From contig CM056741.1 in NCBI GenBank assembly GCA_029851415.1, forward strand, positions 160,815,685-160,879,684: a DNA stretch of 64,000 bases. The letters are read 5' to 3'. A model generated the notes under the pieces. The model made no database searches, was not told the DNA's origin, and worked only from the letters and a program-made list of their open reading frames with translations. Position numbers and translations under genes: made by a program. Every line of letters starts with the position of its first letter. Positions within the stretch are counted from its first letter, which is position 1. This document shows positions 25,322-38,800 of this stretch, piece after piece. This stretch comes from Eretmocerus hayati. Its lineage: Eukaryota; Arthropoda; Insecta; Hymenoptera; Aphelinidae.

Positions 25322-25663
25322 GTAAGATACCTAACATGTGCTTGCTGTTACTGCAGCAATATGGGCCCACTCGCCGGCTATACTGTTGTCAGAGGCCCGG
25401 CGCGTTCACCAACTCTCAAGGTGGGGATCTAGATTTAAAGCAAACGGGGCCAACGTCTCCACCGTCAGAACCATCTCGGACCTTGAACAGTCGAGGTCAA
25501 GTGCGTCGCAGGAGTGCGCGAGACAGTACAACCGGGATCTTCAGCGGTTTTTTTTTTTTTTTATACATACTATACTCGGAAACAGGATTGATACAACCAC
25601 GTGCACCTATGTGACAGCTAACATCAACATCTAAGCCAGCAGCAGCATCAGGAGATTCTCACG
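25317..25663 (+). other. Candidate 5' untranslated exon of gene B
   Basis: GC-richer than its surroundings and bounded by an initiator-like site and a donor-like G|GTCAGT at 25663|25664. Gene B's translation start is preceded by a good acceptor (ctttcatacag at 29811), implying a 5' UTR intron of about 4.1 kb if this exon is used. It contains a run of about 16 T at 25546-25562. Open frames inside it overlap in several phases and I do not treat them as coding. Confidence 0.3.
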
Positions 25664-26392
25664 GTCAGTGTTTATAACGTGCAAGCTCTTACGCGCGCGA
25701 AATTTGAATAATTTTTGTGATAAACACGAGTTGGACCCGAAAATTTTTATTTGAGGAAGTGGGTGCATTGTTTTGTAATTTTTTATGTATTGGAGGTAAT
25801 CGCGCGTGAAGCGTTTTTGGTTTTTGGATCGGTTAAAGGGTGGAAAAGCTTCATTTTCAACAATTTCGAACAAATTAGCGCTTTTTAAGTTGCAACGTCG
25901 CTGGAATTTATGAGGTTACCGACTACTTAACATCTTCTATTGATGCGGCTCTGATTCCGACATGAGTTTGCAGCCTTTGTCAGTGTTGTCACTGTTTTAT
26001 ACCTTATCTATACTTATTGCCGTACTACAGTATTCAAAGTTTTTGATAAATTTTTAAGATATCGGATAATCTGGAAAATTTTACCAATCCTTGAAGCAGT
26101 GCAGAATTGGCGTTATTGACGATATCTTCTCTATCCCAAAATTCATGACACAATTCGAGATTTTGACGATTCCAGTGTTTGTCATGCCGAAGACGTCGAA
26201 TTCCAATCACACCGAATTTTTAAATATCTTGGTAAATTTTCTATTCTGTCGCTATTCAAAAACTTTGACTCTAGAAGACCTACAAAATCAGCATTATAAA
26301 TTTCCAATTAGTTTGTAATTTACCCGCGACTACAATTTGTAATCCCTGTATCTAGAACCAAATTCGTAGTATGTCACATATGAATTTGCTCG
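25664..26392. other. No feature recognised
   Basis: AT-rich sequence, likely within the proposed 5' UTR intron of gene B. No supported frame or repeat. Confidence 0.45.
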
Positions 26393-26598
26393 GGACCCAT
26401 CGGTGGGTTCCGCTTGTCCTTCTCTGTGTGTGGTAGATTTTCGTCTGATGAGAATTAAAATATCGCAGGACCCACTGGTGGGTTCCGCCGCACAGCGAGA
26501 AATCGAGGCGAATTCTATTTAGCATCTATGCTTTCAGATGGCTGCTAGTGACCACAACTTTGTTTTGATTTCTCGCTGTGCGCCGCACACAGAGAAAG
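26393..26598. repeat. Nested direct and inverted repeats (small MITE-like unit)
   Basis: GGACCCA(C/T)..GGTGGGTTCCGC occurs twice in direct orientation (26393-26413 and 26468-26488) and is itself a stem-loop. GCACAGCGAGAAATC (26490-26504) is perfectly inverted at 26567-26581. CTTCTCTGTGTGTGG (26419-26433) is inverted at 26584-26598. The arrangement suggests a small foldback element with a second insertion or duplication. No coding capacity. Confidence 0.55.
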
Positions 26599-28912
26599 AA
26601 TTGCGAATTTCGCCGTCGCAGTGAACATGTTGAAACCGTGCATATCTACAAATTTAATCCGTCATAAGGAACCTAAAACCACAAATTAAGTTGTGGATGA
26701 CTAAAAATTGGTGCAGCCCAAGATGTAATCGATTAAATTTGTAGTCATCCATAAATTCAATTCAGTTTGGTAGATAGATAGAACTACAAATTGAGATCAA
26801 CTGTGGTGGAATGTCAGATTTACGATATTTTAAATACTCATCGGAAAATTCGATAGCTCAACAATGTTGGCGAATATGTGATACGAAAGAAACTCTAATA
26901 ACATCCTCTCAATATCTCTGAGAGTAATAATAGCTTCGTGAACTGTAAATACAGAATTGGCGATGTTGATTCTGGAAATTTTAATTTTTCCTTGTTCAGA
27001 ACTCATTATTCCTATACAGTTGGATTCACCGTTGAATAGTAGTTCATTGACCAAATTATCATGCGTAATCAATAGAAATTCGAGCACAGACTACTACAAC
27101 ACAGAATTCCGAAAAGTCATCAACCTTGACAGTTATTGACTTTCTTGCATCTAAGTTTGAAAAAAGCATTTTTTTATGTCGGGTAGGTACGTCGAGTATA
27201 ATCTTGGTTCTATTCTAAACTTTCGCTCTCGTAAAGAAAAACTGCTCGTATTTGAAATTTATGCACGCACGTGTGACCGAAAGCAACATTTACGAGTCAT
27301 CGCCTTATGGTCATTAATGTCAGTAATCATTCGTGAGACGAGTTTTAGTTTTGCGTGCAAAATTAAGTATCAGAATGGAGATATAGGCAAAAGCACTGCT
27401 CAGAGTCTGAAATCGAAAGTAGAAGAAAGAGCTATACGATGAAATATGTACGTTTGCCCGAGATTTCTCCTCCCGCAAAAGAAAAATATTCTTAGACGAT
27501 CCGATTTGATAGGCACATGCAAAATCTGTATCGTATAGTATATACCTAGCTTGAGATTCACTTTCATTAGAGATGGAGATCATTTCAAAGATATCATACG
27601 CTCTCGGCGTGATGAAAGTTTATTGATTAGAAGCAAGATTACACTTTGATATTGGAGTAAAGGAAACGAGTATGTATAGTTATTGATGACCAGTTTGATA
27701 AATAGGTACGGCTTCATGAAAAGTTTAATACTTGCGATTAAGTTCTGTACGATCTGTAGACGTCATTTTTATGTATTTCTTAGTTATCAATGATCAGAGT
27801 ATGATTTTGATCGAATATGAACTGTAGTCACTCTCACTTTTGCTGGAAGATTTGATCGGTTCATTCATGGAATTCACATAATGAGCCATTTGAATGATAA
27901 AACAAGTTCTCCAAGTATTTTTTGTCCTATCATCATCATTACAATAACTGATGATCGAGGTCGAAAATTTTCTGCAATATTTACGAATAAACATATTGAT
28001 TTGAATATCTAGTCACAAGGGGAATATATTCTTTGTCAAAATGAAAATTCAAACTAATAGTATTTGGCATTCCTGTAATTTTGATCCCAGTGAAATATAA
28101 TAGCAATAACTCAGAAAAATTTTTAACATCGTTTGCAAGTAATCCAGATTTTCAATAACAATTAAAATGGCATTATCAAAACTAAATTCATTAGGGTAGA
28201 ATTTTTTCGATGAGTTCGAAGAGTTATCAGCCGTTATCTATCTTCGATATAGAGTGAGTGCTGTGAGAGGTTACACTTGTGTATCACAAAAAAGTGCTCC
28301 AATTTCACAAGTTGCGTTTTAAACGGCTTGCGTGATTCTAAATTCTTTATTATCATTTCAAAGATTGTCGAGATAGTCATCGATTCTGCGCTGAAGCAAT
28401 GACCTCGTCAAGACTTCATTGACTTGGTTCTACACAAATCAATCATTTGGCTAAATTTTTCTATCCCATAGTACTCAGGTCAGCCTTTTACATTCTGGAT
28501 TTGTGAGACACAATTTTGTCTCAGAAGTGCGATGGAGTATGAAAATATAATCTCAGACCATTACCTCATTTGGATACATACCCTACTCAAATTTTACATT
28601 CTACCTTGCCATCTTTTATTCAATTTCATGCAGGATTTTTTCGGTCAGCAGTGCTTTTCTTTATTAACCCGCTCGCCAAAAGCGTCTGCGTATGTGGACA
28701 TGTCGGAAAACCGATATTTGTTATAACTTCACTTGGACACATAATGAAAGTTTGAAAAATCCTCAAAATTCTGAGATGAAGCCAGGAATGTATCCGAGTG
28801 TATCCCAATAGCAATAAATTCTCTATGCTCTTATGCTCAAGAAAATGGGAAAAATCGAAAACTTTCAATTCTGTAATATTGCCATTTCTCGTAATTTTAC
28901 AAATAGTTATTA
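26599..28912. other. No gene recognised; one short inverted repeat
   Basis: CTACAAATTTAATC near 26647 is inverted near 26728 (GATTAAATTTGTAG). Otherwise AT-rich sequence lies here, probably within the 5' UTR intron of gene B. Confidence 0.45.
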
Positions 28913-29665
28913 CAGTAGAATCCGGTTATAACGAGCTCCAAGGGACCGAAGAAAAATGCTCGTTATAACCGGACCTCGTTATAACCGGACTCCGATTTAT
29001 CAGCCTCAATTCATATGATTTCGTTATAACTACTCCTGATGAATGAAAAACAACTAATCTTGAGATCGTTAAGTATCTTTTATCAAGAATTCACATAACT
29101 AATGATGATTAACATTCAGAATACGATGACAGGGTGACAATGACGTAGATATGCATTAATCTACTTAATGATATGGACATACAATATTCAAGAATTCGCA
29201 TTTGTCATGAACTCAAAGAACCGCAAAATGAAAACGATCAGATACACATGATGGAAAATGAAAAATTGTAACTGAGAAATTTCAATATTGCTTCAGAGTT
29301 TACGAGAACGCACTCGTCATGAAATTTCGCTTCCTTGTATTCGATCTATCCATTTTGCTCAGTGACATCGTACTGCATGTGTATTCGCATTGGTACTCGT
29401 GTTTACCTCGAGTCTTAGGCTCCCGAACTCAGAATCGTACGGCGTTAACATTGATTTGCTCGGTATAGCCGGTGCCAAAACCAAATTTTGACAGAATTTT
29501 TGAACATAATTTTTGCTCGTCATAACCGGATTCTCGTTATATCCGGATCGTTATAGGCGGACCTGTTTGCACATACATTATATGGCGGCCAACCAAATCT
29601 TCCAAATTTGCTCGTTATAACCGGATTCTCGTTATAACCGGACTCGTTATAACCGGATTCTACTG
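28913..29665. mobile_element. 753-bp pogo-type MITE
   Basis: The element begins CAGTAGAATCCGG and ends with the exact complement CCGGATTCTACTG, a perfect terminal inverted repeat of at least 23 bases. It is flanked by TA on both sides (28911-28912 and 29666-29667), the target duplication of Tc1/mariner and pogo elements. The 15-base word CTCGTTATAACCGGA recurs several times just inside both ends. There is no transposase frame. It ends 150 bases before the gene B start codon, inside the upstream intron. Confidence 0.8.
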
Positions 29666-29814
29666 TAATTTTTTTCGTATCACAACACTTTTTCGAAGGT
29701 AGGAAGGGGGTACTCAAGTGAGCGGGTCCATCCAATTCATTAATCAGCCCAATAAAAATATATACCAAGATCTATAAAATCGAAATAAAATTTCTTAATT
29801 CTTTCATACAGACG

Positions 29815-32800
29815 ATGCTGCCGAAGGGAGCGAGCTTCCTGCTCGCATTGGCCCTATCGGTGGCCCTCGTCTCGGCCCAGTCCCGTTTTTTCTATCTCAA
29901 ACGTGACCAGCATCATCATCACCATCACTACCAACAACAACAGCCTCAAAATCGTCGATCTTCCGAAGACGACTCATCATCATCATCGTCGGAATCTCGT
30001 CGATTTGACCCAGATTCTTTAAATCGTTTCCTCGACGAGTACGCCAGTAAAGTGAGGCGTCCAACTGAAAAACCTCAACCCTACAACAGTAAAGAGGATG
30101 AAGATAGTCAAAAACCACACCTGCAAGCAAACATTGAGAAGTTATCCATAAATGGATATGGACAACATGAACATGAGGGAGGACTTGGTTCATCGCCGCA
30201 GGTGGGCTGATATCATTCTTATATCTCCATCTCTTTCCTTTCCCTCCTCATTTACATTGTTGCCCTTCTTATTCTTGTACTTGTCGTAATTGTGGCTTGT
30301 ACTCTATACACTTGCCAGCTCATTTAACATTCATAGGGGGAGTGAACGTGTGAGAGGATATATATGGGTGTTATCGCGAAAAGTTTCAAGGAACGTGTGA
30401 TGAACTTCCATTTCGACGAGCAAGCTCCGAATCACTCTATTTAAATTTGCCTACATACACCTCGCACAAAGTTCTTAGGCCTTTTTGTCGAGTCATATTT
30501 TTGGTTTTCAAAGATTATGAGTCGGAATGTCAATTCCTTGTGCTATTGTATTCGAAGTTACAAGTGTAGTCTTAGCGCCACCGTCGGTGTGATCAGTGCA
30601 GTGGATATTCTCGAATATTTCCCTCAAAATCCGATACTGGGCCAACTACTTGTCATAGGTTCTAGGACCAGAATGTTCCGATTGTAGACCCCGAGTCATG
30701 TACCTCTTTGTGATGGGATTTTTATTAAAAATGAGAACTTTCTCAGAAATTACACCAGAGCGTTTCCAATTCACTACGAAGGACTTCGTCCCCGACAAAA
30801 TTTCAAGAAAATATGTCAAATGACCAATTGCTAGCGCGAGAAAAGGCCCAGAATTCAAATTCTGAATGCTGCATATACATTTGTAGCCGAAATTTAGCCA
30901 AGTAATTAGGTTATGTCAGTTCCATGGATACCATATGTTACTCCACTAGAAATCAAATTCTCTGGGCGCAAACAATTTCTCTATTAGTATTTGATGGTAA
31001 TGGATGAAATCCACGTGAAAAAGTTCCTATGTCAACTCCATTATTGTTGCGACTAATTTTACTGGCAAAATATTAGATCGACCCGTGGACTCAAAAGCTG
31101 TTTCCCGGGATACCCAATAGTACAAACACACACACACAAATGGAACTATACCTATCCATCCATTTTATGACAAATCATCATTCTATGTGCAGAAATGAAT
31201 GAAAAAATTGGCATAGACAAGCGGAGGCTCAGTTTTCAATTTCTGGATTTTTGATCACAAAATGTGTAAGTTTGCACGATAATGCCCATATGTAAAACAG
31301 CTAATTTGTAGAGATCGCGGTCTTAACTTTGCGGTCGCGTATGAAACGAAGCGAGGGCGAGGTCCGTGATTATTCTTATAAACTTGTGCTCGAGGGGGGA
31401 TTTAAAAAAAAATTCTCTTACTTACTGATTATGTTCTGATCTTGTACTTAGGATATGGGTAATGAAAAATGTAGGAGGATCGTGATCCAGCTAAAAGCCG
31501 AAGGCTGACGTCAATCGGATTCGCAATTGGAGCGTACCTATTATATGATAGCTAATTATACGTGTTTTGATGATGTGTAGTAGCTCATTTCTATGTGGGT
31601 AGCATTTCCATTTCTGTACAAGAAGGGCAGGTATATGATTTCATGAAGGGCATTTAATATGGATCAAATGCCAACGAGGCAGATCTTGATCTTTAATATT
31701 TTTCTACTTGAAAAATCATAACTCGTCATATGCAGGGTTGTATACTTTGTGTAATCATACGTTCGCTTGAAAACTTTTTGCTTCCCCGCGTTGAGGATCG
31801 ATCTTTTAACTGTGACTCGTGCAATGCTTGAATCTAGGCTTTTGTAACATTTTGTTCTGGTTACATTAAAGAACTCAATATTTTCAATTACTCCGGCATC
31901 GTGGATATGACGTCAATGCAGATCGAGCAATCTATTCATTGCAAACATTAATATCGATTTATACGATGACTTGAATAACTACCCCATGATTAAATGAACT
32001 CATATTGGTTTCTGAAACTCATTATTTGAACTTTTCAAAGGAACCAAAATGGTAATCTGAGTATTCGAGCTTCCACGAGAATAAAATATTTTGGTAAAAT
32101 TTAAACTCAATGATCCAGCACATTACTCATTTTAGTATGAGTCACATCATGATTGATTTTTCATACAGATTAGGATAGTAATGGATGAATATTGACAGAA
32201 TTTTTTTTGACCCTTTCTGATTATTCTCCACAAACGGTAGAGGATCTATTTTTCCAGGGATTCCGAAGTTAGCCATTTATCAATTAGTACAACACATAGA
32301 AATCTGATAGAAAAGTCTACATCAATACGATAGTTAATAATCAATTTTCAAATGTAAAATATGTAACGAACATGAATGATTTCATAACGCCTTCAGCGTC
32401 ATTACCATAACACGGCAACATTTCAATTTTCAAAACTAAAACTCACGCTTATTTTGAAATATTTGACAAAATGACTGGTGCCGGCATTGATCATACTAAT
32501 AAGGAATTAATCGATGAAATTTCATTGAATCGTCGATAAGACTGATAGGAGTGAATGAGACCAACTAGATGAATCATTCACCATATTAATTTGACTAGCT
32601 TTTTAGTTATATTTGTCAACTTCTTCGGGTGTTGACTAGATAATCCTCAAAAAAAACCACTCTCGTCATCAAAAGACATGGAAAATTTGAAGTCCATTCT
32701 GACTAATAGACACTTGTTCTCCGATGTTGTTGGAAAATTGTTGAGAATTAACGGAATAAAAGAATTGGATCTAACCCATCTACCCGATCTCGGGTAGCCA

Positions 32801-35800
32801 ATCGACAGGGAAACGCCGTCACGAGGCAATGTCTCGTGACAGCCTCAAATCATAGCAGAAACTAAATTTATTCACGAGAGCCAAATTCTATGCGCTTGAT
32901 TTGTCGCTCAACAGGAGTTAAAATCATACAAAAATCGAATCTTATCCAAAGGTTTGATGTATCTACCTACAAAACTCATTGTTAGTCATCAACCACTCAC
33001 TATAAGATGATTTTCTGGACTTCAAAGTGACAGTCTGGTGCATGGAAAGTTGGCTAAAGACGTAAAAATTGAAGAGCAGGAATGAGAATAATTGAAACAT
33101 ATCTCAATTATAATTGTTTCCCTCATAAATAGAATTTTTTGAGAATGATTCATGTGTTTTAGCGAGGTAGGACCCCAAGAAAGGACCTAAAGAGGATAAA
33201 ATAAAAAAAATAATTGTGAGTCAATATGATTTTCAGATGATCATAAAAACTTATCATATCTTTTAAATCTTTCGAACAGTCTTGTTCACATCAAATAGTT
33301 GTGAGTGATTCGAAATTTCTTGTGACGAATTATTACACGCATTCTTAATTCCCAATTAAGCTCTGATTAGATCGATGAAGCTTAATCAATGCAAGTCTTT
33401 GAAGTAATATAGTCACAACCACGATATGGTTTAGAGCGTTACAGAGAAATATATCGCCAATCAGAGTTTTCACAATCTCCAATCGCCAATTTAAAAAGTG
33501 ACACCTAAAAAGCCAAATATGTGAGATCTCGATGCTTCTTACATAGCGTGACCAAAGCGATCATAAAGACAAAAATTTTCTCTCATCATGTTAATCAAAT
33601 TGCGGATAATGTAAGCTATGTGTACTCAAACTACATTTTCTCACTCAAGACTATTTATTCTCGCGTGTAAGCGATATTCCACGACAAGTGAGATCGATAC
33701 TCTCGTACATGTATCGAAGGCAATAACTTTTCCATCAGATCTTTACGGATAAGGTATCATCGGTATACAGTCAGTATGTAATGGGCCTAACTGGTACCGT
33801 TAAAACGTTACACTCTTCTCGGCATTCGTCTTCTTTTAAATTCTGTATCATCTATAAGTGTGTAATTTTACGATGAGATTTCTCTGCGGGTTCAGGCGAT
33901 CAGATGATCGGCGGCGGCACGCTAAGGTACATTATCTCGATCAATACCAGATAAATTGACTCGATGATTGTATCTGATAATTTTGACTCGATTGCAGGAT
34001 TGATGATGAATAGCGATACTTGACGAGTTGATTGGTATTTCCTGCTAATTCATTTTATTGCATTTGCAACGTTTCGGCTGTTATAATACAGCCCTCTTCA
34101 GGCTAAAATATACATATACATTATTACACATTACACATTTGAAGCAAACACATATATGGTTTTTTACAAAATAATATTATTACCTTAAAATTTGAATCGG
34201 TCTCGAGTTGAGGGATCACAAGTTCATCCAAATTACATTGGAGTCGTTGATGTATCTTAACAGAACTGAACTATCCACTTTCAATAAACATAAAAATGAT
34301 CGTTACCTTATAAATAGTGAACACACGTATACATGAGATCACAAGCCTCATGTATACGTGTGTTCACTATTTATAAGGTAACGATCATTTTTATGTTTAT
34401 TGAAAGTGGATAGTTCAGTTCTGTTAAGATACATCAACGACTCCAATGTAATTTGGATGAACTTGTGATCCCTCAACTCGAGACCGATTCAAATTTTAAG
34501 GTAATAATATTATTTTGTAAAAAACCATATATGTGTTTGCTTCAAATGTGTAATGTGTAATAATGTATATGTATATTTTAGCCTGAAGAGGGCTGTATTA
34601 TAACAGCCGAAACGTTGCAAATGCAATAAAATGAATTAGCAGGAAATACCAATCAACTCGTCAAGTATCGCTATCGATGATTGTACCAAGAGCTTCCTCT
34701 TCGATGAATAACGAGCTAATAGTATACAGATACTCCTTCGACAAGCTTACACGTGGTAATTCACACGCGGCTGGTGTTGTAAGTACATTAGATTTGATGA
34801 ATCACATTCATCAAAGTCTGCCGGTCATGACGTTTCATTATTGGAAATTCGACATGTGGAGGAGAGTGTCAAATCTTTTTTTAGTCATAATTTCTTAGAT
34901 ATATGGGCGATTACGCGGAAACTGGGATTTTACGTGTCCTAAGCTCCTCAAGTTTCTAAGGCTCAAAAAGATGCATTTTGTAGCAAATTTCTTAGAGTAT
35001 TATCCTCTTGATATGCAACGACGTTAAACTGCTCACTTTCCATCTATGTTCCGGTGAAGATAGGGGTATGAAAAAATCCTCAATAGACTATTAAAGTGGA
35101 AAAATGACGAAAAAGACCAAAAAAATTCTTTTCATCTTTCGTTGTAATTTTTTTTTTCGCATCTATACAGTACCGTGCAAAAATTCCTGAACAGTGGTAT
35201 GAAATCCTCTGTAGCAAAAACGTCGATTGCTCGAGCCCAGATTAACATAGAGGAATTTTGAAAAAAGCATCTTAAAGATGAGAAAAAATGCTAACTTTTT
35301 ATGGTTTTTGATTTCTCTCTCAGCCCTTTTTGGTACCTAAAATAGCTGATGTAATTTCAAGGATTTCGAGAAAAAAACGGGTTTTCTCTATGGGCTGTAA
35401 TTTGGACGCGGATAAAGATGGAACAATTTTGCAAAAAGCATCTTGAAGAGCGGAAAAAATGCCATTTGCAATGATATTTGGATTATTTTTCACGTCGTGT
35501 GAAGAGTGTGAGAGCTTTCAGTAGTTTTTTGCCATTTTTTGCTGTTTTTACACGTATTTCATTGAAAATCCGAGAATCTGGCTATTTTGAGAGCTCTCAC
35601 ACTCTTATTCACACGACCTGAAAAATAATCGAAATATCATTGCAAATGGCATTTTTTCCGCTCTTCAAGATGCTTTTTGCAAAATTGTCCTATCTTCATC
35701 CGCGTCCAAATTACAGCCCATAGAGTAAAAACCGTTTTTTTCTCGAAATCCTTGAAATTACATCAGCTATTTGAGGTACCAAAAAGGGCTGAGAGAAAAA

Positions 35801-38800
35801 TCAAAAACCATAAAAAGTTAGCATTCTTCCTCATCTTTGAGATGCTTTCTTCAAAATTCCTTTACGTTAATCTGGGCTCGAGCAATCGACGTTTTTGCAA
35901 GAGAGGATTTCATACCCCCGTTCAGGAATTTTGGCACGGTACTGTATAAAAACGTGAATCGATTTCAACTTCTGAAATATATTACCAAGACCCAGAAGAA
36001 CTTTTGAGAAGTTTTTCAGATTTTTCCGACCAGCCAATTACAAATCATCTCAAATATACCGCGATAATCGAAACCCTATATGATGTCGTCCACAGATGAC
36101 ACGGGAAGCGAAGGGAGTCAAAGGGCGTCAAAAGCTTTTGAAAAGATCTCAACTTCCCCATATCTTTTACTGCTTGATAAAGGGTAAAAATGTCAATTCC
36201 ACCCCCTGTGGGCAGCCTACTTCGACTCTTGAGTTCACTGCGACGCATATGCAGAGTCAAAAACTCCTATGTGTAGCTACGCACTACAATTTGTAACACT
36301 TCAAACAACATATTCCACCACTTTGAAACTCAAAATTGAACGCTCAGCTCGCGTACGTTTATCCGACATTTTGAAGACGGATTTGCACCGAAATTGCTCA
36401 CACAGCACTGGTTAGCTCCGTGGAGTCCGTAATAGTCCATTAAACCTCTTTAACAGATGAGGCTGTCATCTAGAAACTCAAATACACCTAACTCATGTGC
36501 AACACTAGCCGAAAACTCGGATCCACAGCCGAGCGCACTATGATAACGTCATTTCAGAATCGAGTACGGAATTTTTCATCCTTTCTATCCCTATGTTGCG
36601 CTCTTCCTTGACAAGTTATACGGCTCTAAGAAACACATTTCCTTACAGTGTTTGGTTGCATTAGAGAAATTCTATGCGGAAATGAATCTGCGACTAGTTG
36701 TCGATCCGTGGGAATATTTTTTAAGTCGAAATGTCCATTCCATCCTTGTCCTTTCCATGGCCCACTTTGGACACATACTTGGCGTATCTGTCTGTGACTT
36801 CACTTTTGAGCTATGGAGCTCAATATACTGTCTTTTTGTGCCCAAATTAGTGGAAATTAACTTCTACAACCCATTAAAACTCGTCTAGGACTGGAATGAT
36901 TTTTTGACCCAAATTGCACCTCGTTACGATTTTGGCCCCAAGAATCCCATTTTCGGCGGGATCACTCTTACATGTCAATCCAAACGTGAGGGGTGACAAC
37001 ATTTTCACAAAAATTTTTTGTGCAGTTGTATGATTGAGACTTCAATGATATTTTAGTGATTTGGAGTTAGGTTCTCATTGATTCCTGGAGACCCAACTGT
37101 GACTCAATTGGCTTTGAAGACAATTGATAACTCACACTGGTCGTCTAAGTCTGAGTTTCGATACTTCATCATGGCCCACAGGAGATTCTCACGTCTGAAT
37201 CAAACTTCTGACTTGGATGTAGATTTTGTCTCATATTTTGTTTGACAGAGGTTTTGTTGAAAAATCAACATTATGAACAACGTTGTCCAGAATTTATTAT
37301 TCTTTTTACAAAACATGGCACAAAATCTTGAGAAATGGCGAGGAAAGGCTGATATATTTAGTTTTAGAAATTTTTAGTAAGAAGCAATTCTCTGCGCATG
37401 ATTATCACTTGGTGGTTGTGAAACACAACTATCGATGAAGGATAAGAAGATCTTCCACCTGACTACCATGCCGTGGTGCCAGAGTCAACTGACAATTTGG
37501 ATCAGAACTACAAAAAGCTCACTAATGATGATATTGTTTGAATTCACTCACCCGGGCTGATCCTGAACCTGTGCGTGGGTCGATTTTTATATTTCACACT
37601 TTAATAATTGTGATTCCGGATACGATACATGTATTTGACTCTGTAAGGGGTTCAATCTAAAAATGATTTTGCCGGATACCGATTAAGTTAAATTTCTGAC
37701 CCGTCGTCGAGTGGTACGCGCGTGCGAGCCAAGTTACGTCTACTCCAATGGTTATAAATCGAAAACGTCGGTATTTTCATTGGAAATTTTTTTTGAAAAC
37801 CAGAATACACAAGTGTTGAATGAGATGAATAACAAGATTCTTCCATTTTCCAAAACGAGACTTGTGAAAAGACTGCTACTCGAATCTGTTGACGAAAAGT
37901 GATCTATTCCATCAAGCTATCATCTTGTCCTCAAAAATCGAGTCACATTTAAAGCAGAGAAGACGATTTGCATACTCCCCTAAATTTCAAATCAAAATTT
38001 TTTATTCAAACCACATTTATCGTGAACTAATTCTTGATACGGTTCCCTCACAGCCTCAACAAAACGAAACCGCAAAAAAGCAGAAGCTCTACAATTCAAA
38101 CTCGCCTTCAGATGACAGAAACGGAGGTTGGGTGACACTGGATGCGGTGCCTTGGTCGAAGAGTAAGATATCCCGATGGCAACCCAACTCGATGACACAA
38201 GAGCCGTGGCCTACCGACAACAAACCTTACGATAAACCCAATTCTAATAAATTCTGGGATCCAGAATATTCTTCGAGACCATCATACGAGAGCAATAAAC
38301 CCTGGTGAGTATTCCTACTTCAACGTCTTCAAAGCTAGAAATAACTGATAGCTCTCTCAATGATTCCATCAACATTCCACACTAAACGTAGTTTTAAGAC
38401 GATCAGAGCGAAATCCTAAAGAGTTATTACTACTTCGGAAAACGTACACAACAGCTTGGGAAAACTCATCTAAGCTTCTCAATTCTCTGAATATTACTGA
38501 CTTTCATTCAAATAAACTTAACTCAATGAAGAAGATCGTTTGTCTTGAATTCCTCAAGCGTTACGTCTAAGTTTGGAATCATAGAATTCTCAATGAAGGT
38601 CTCGCCCTACCGCCTCTCGAGTTCAACTTGGATATGGCATAAAATTATTCTCATTAGTTTCCCCTACCTTATTCTCTTTTTTTATTCATGACAGTTTCTC
38701 CTCAGTTCTAAGAATGATGTTTATTACTTTTACCCTTCACTTTGCACCTCAACAATGATCTAGCCTAAATTTGTCATTCTCTATTGGTGCAGTTAACTCA

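Noticed and set aside
25336..25634. Two overlapping plus frames of 92 and 98 codons
   Set aside because: They overlap in different phases, include the T run translated as Phe repeats, and lie in what looks like a noncoding leader exon.
32818..32840. Short perfect hairpin (8-bp stem)
   Set aside because: Stems of this size are expected by chance many times in 64 kb.
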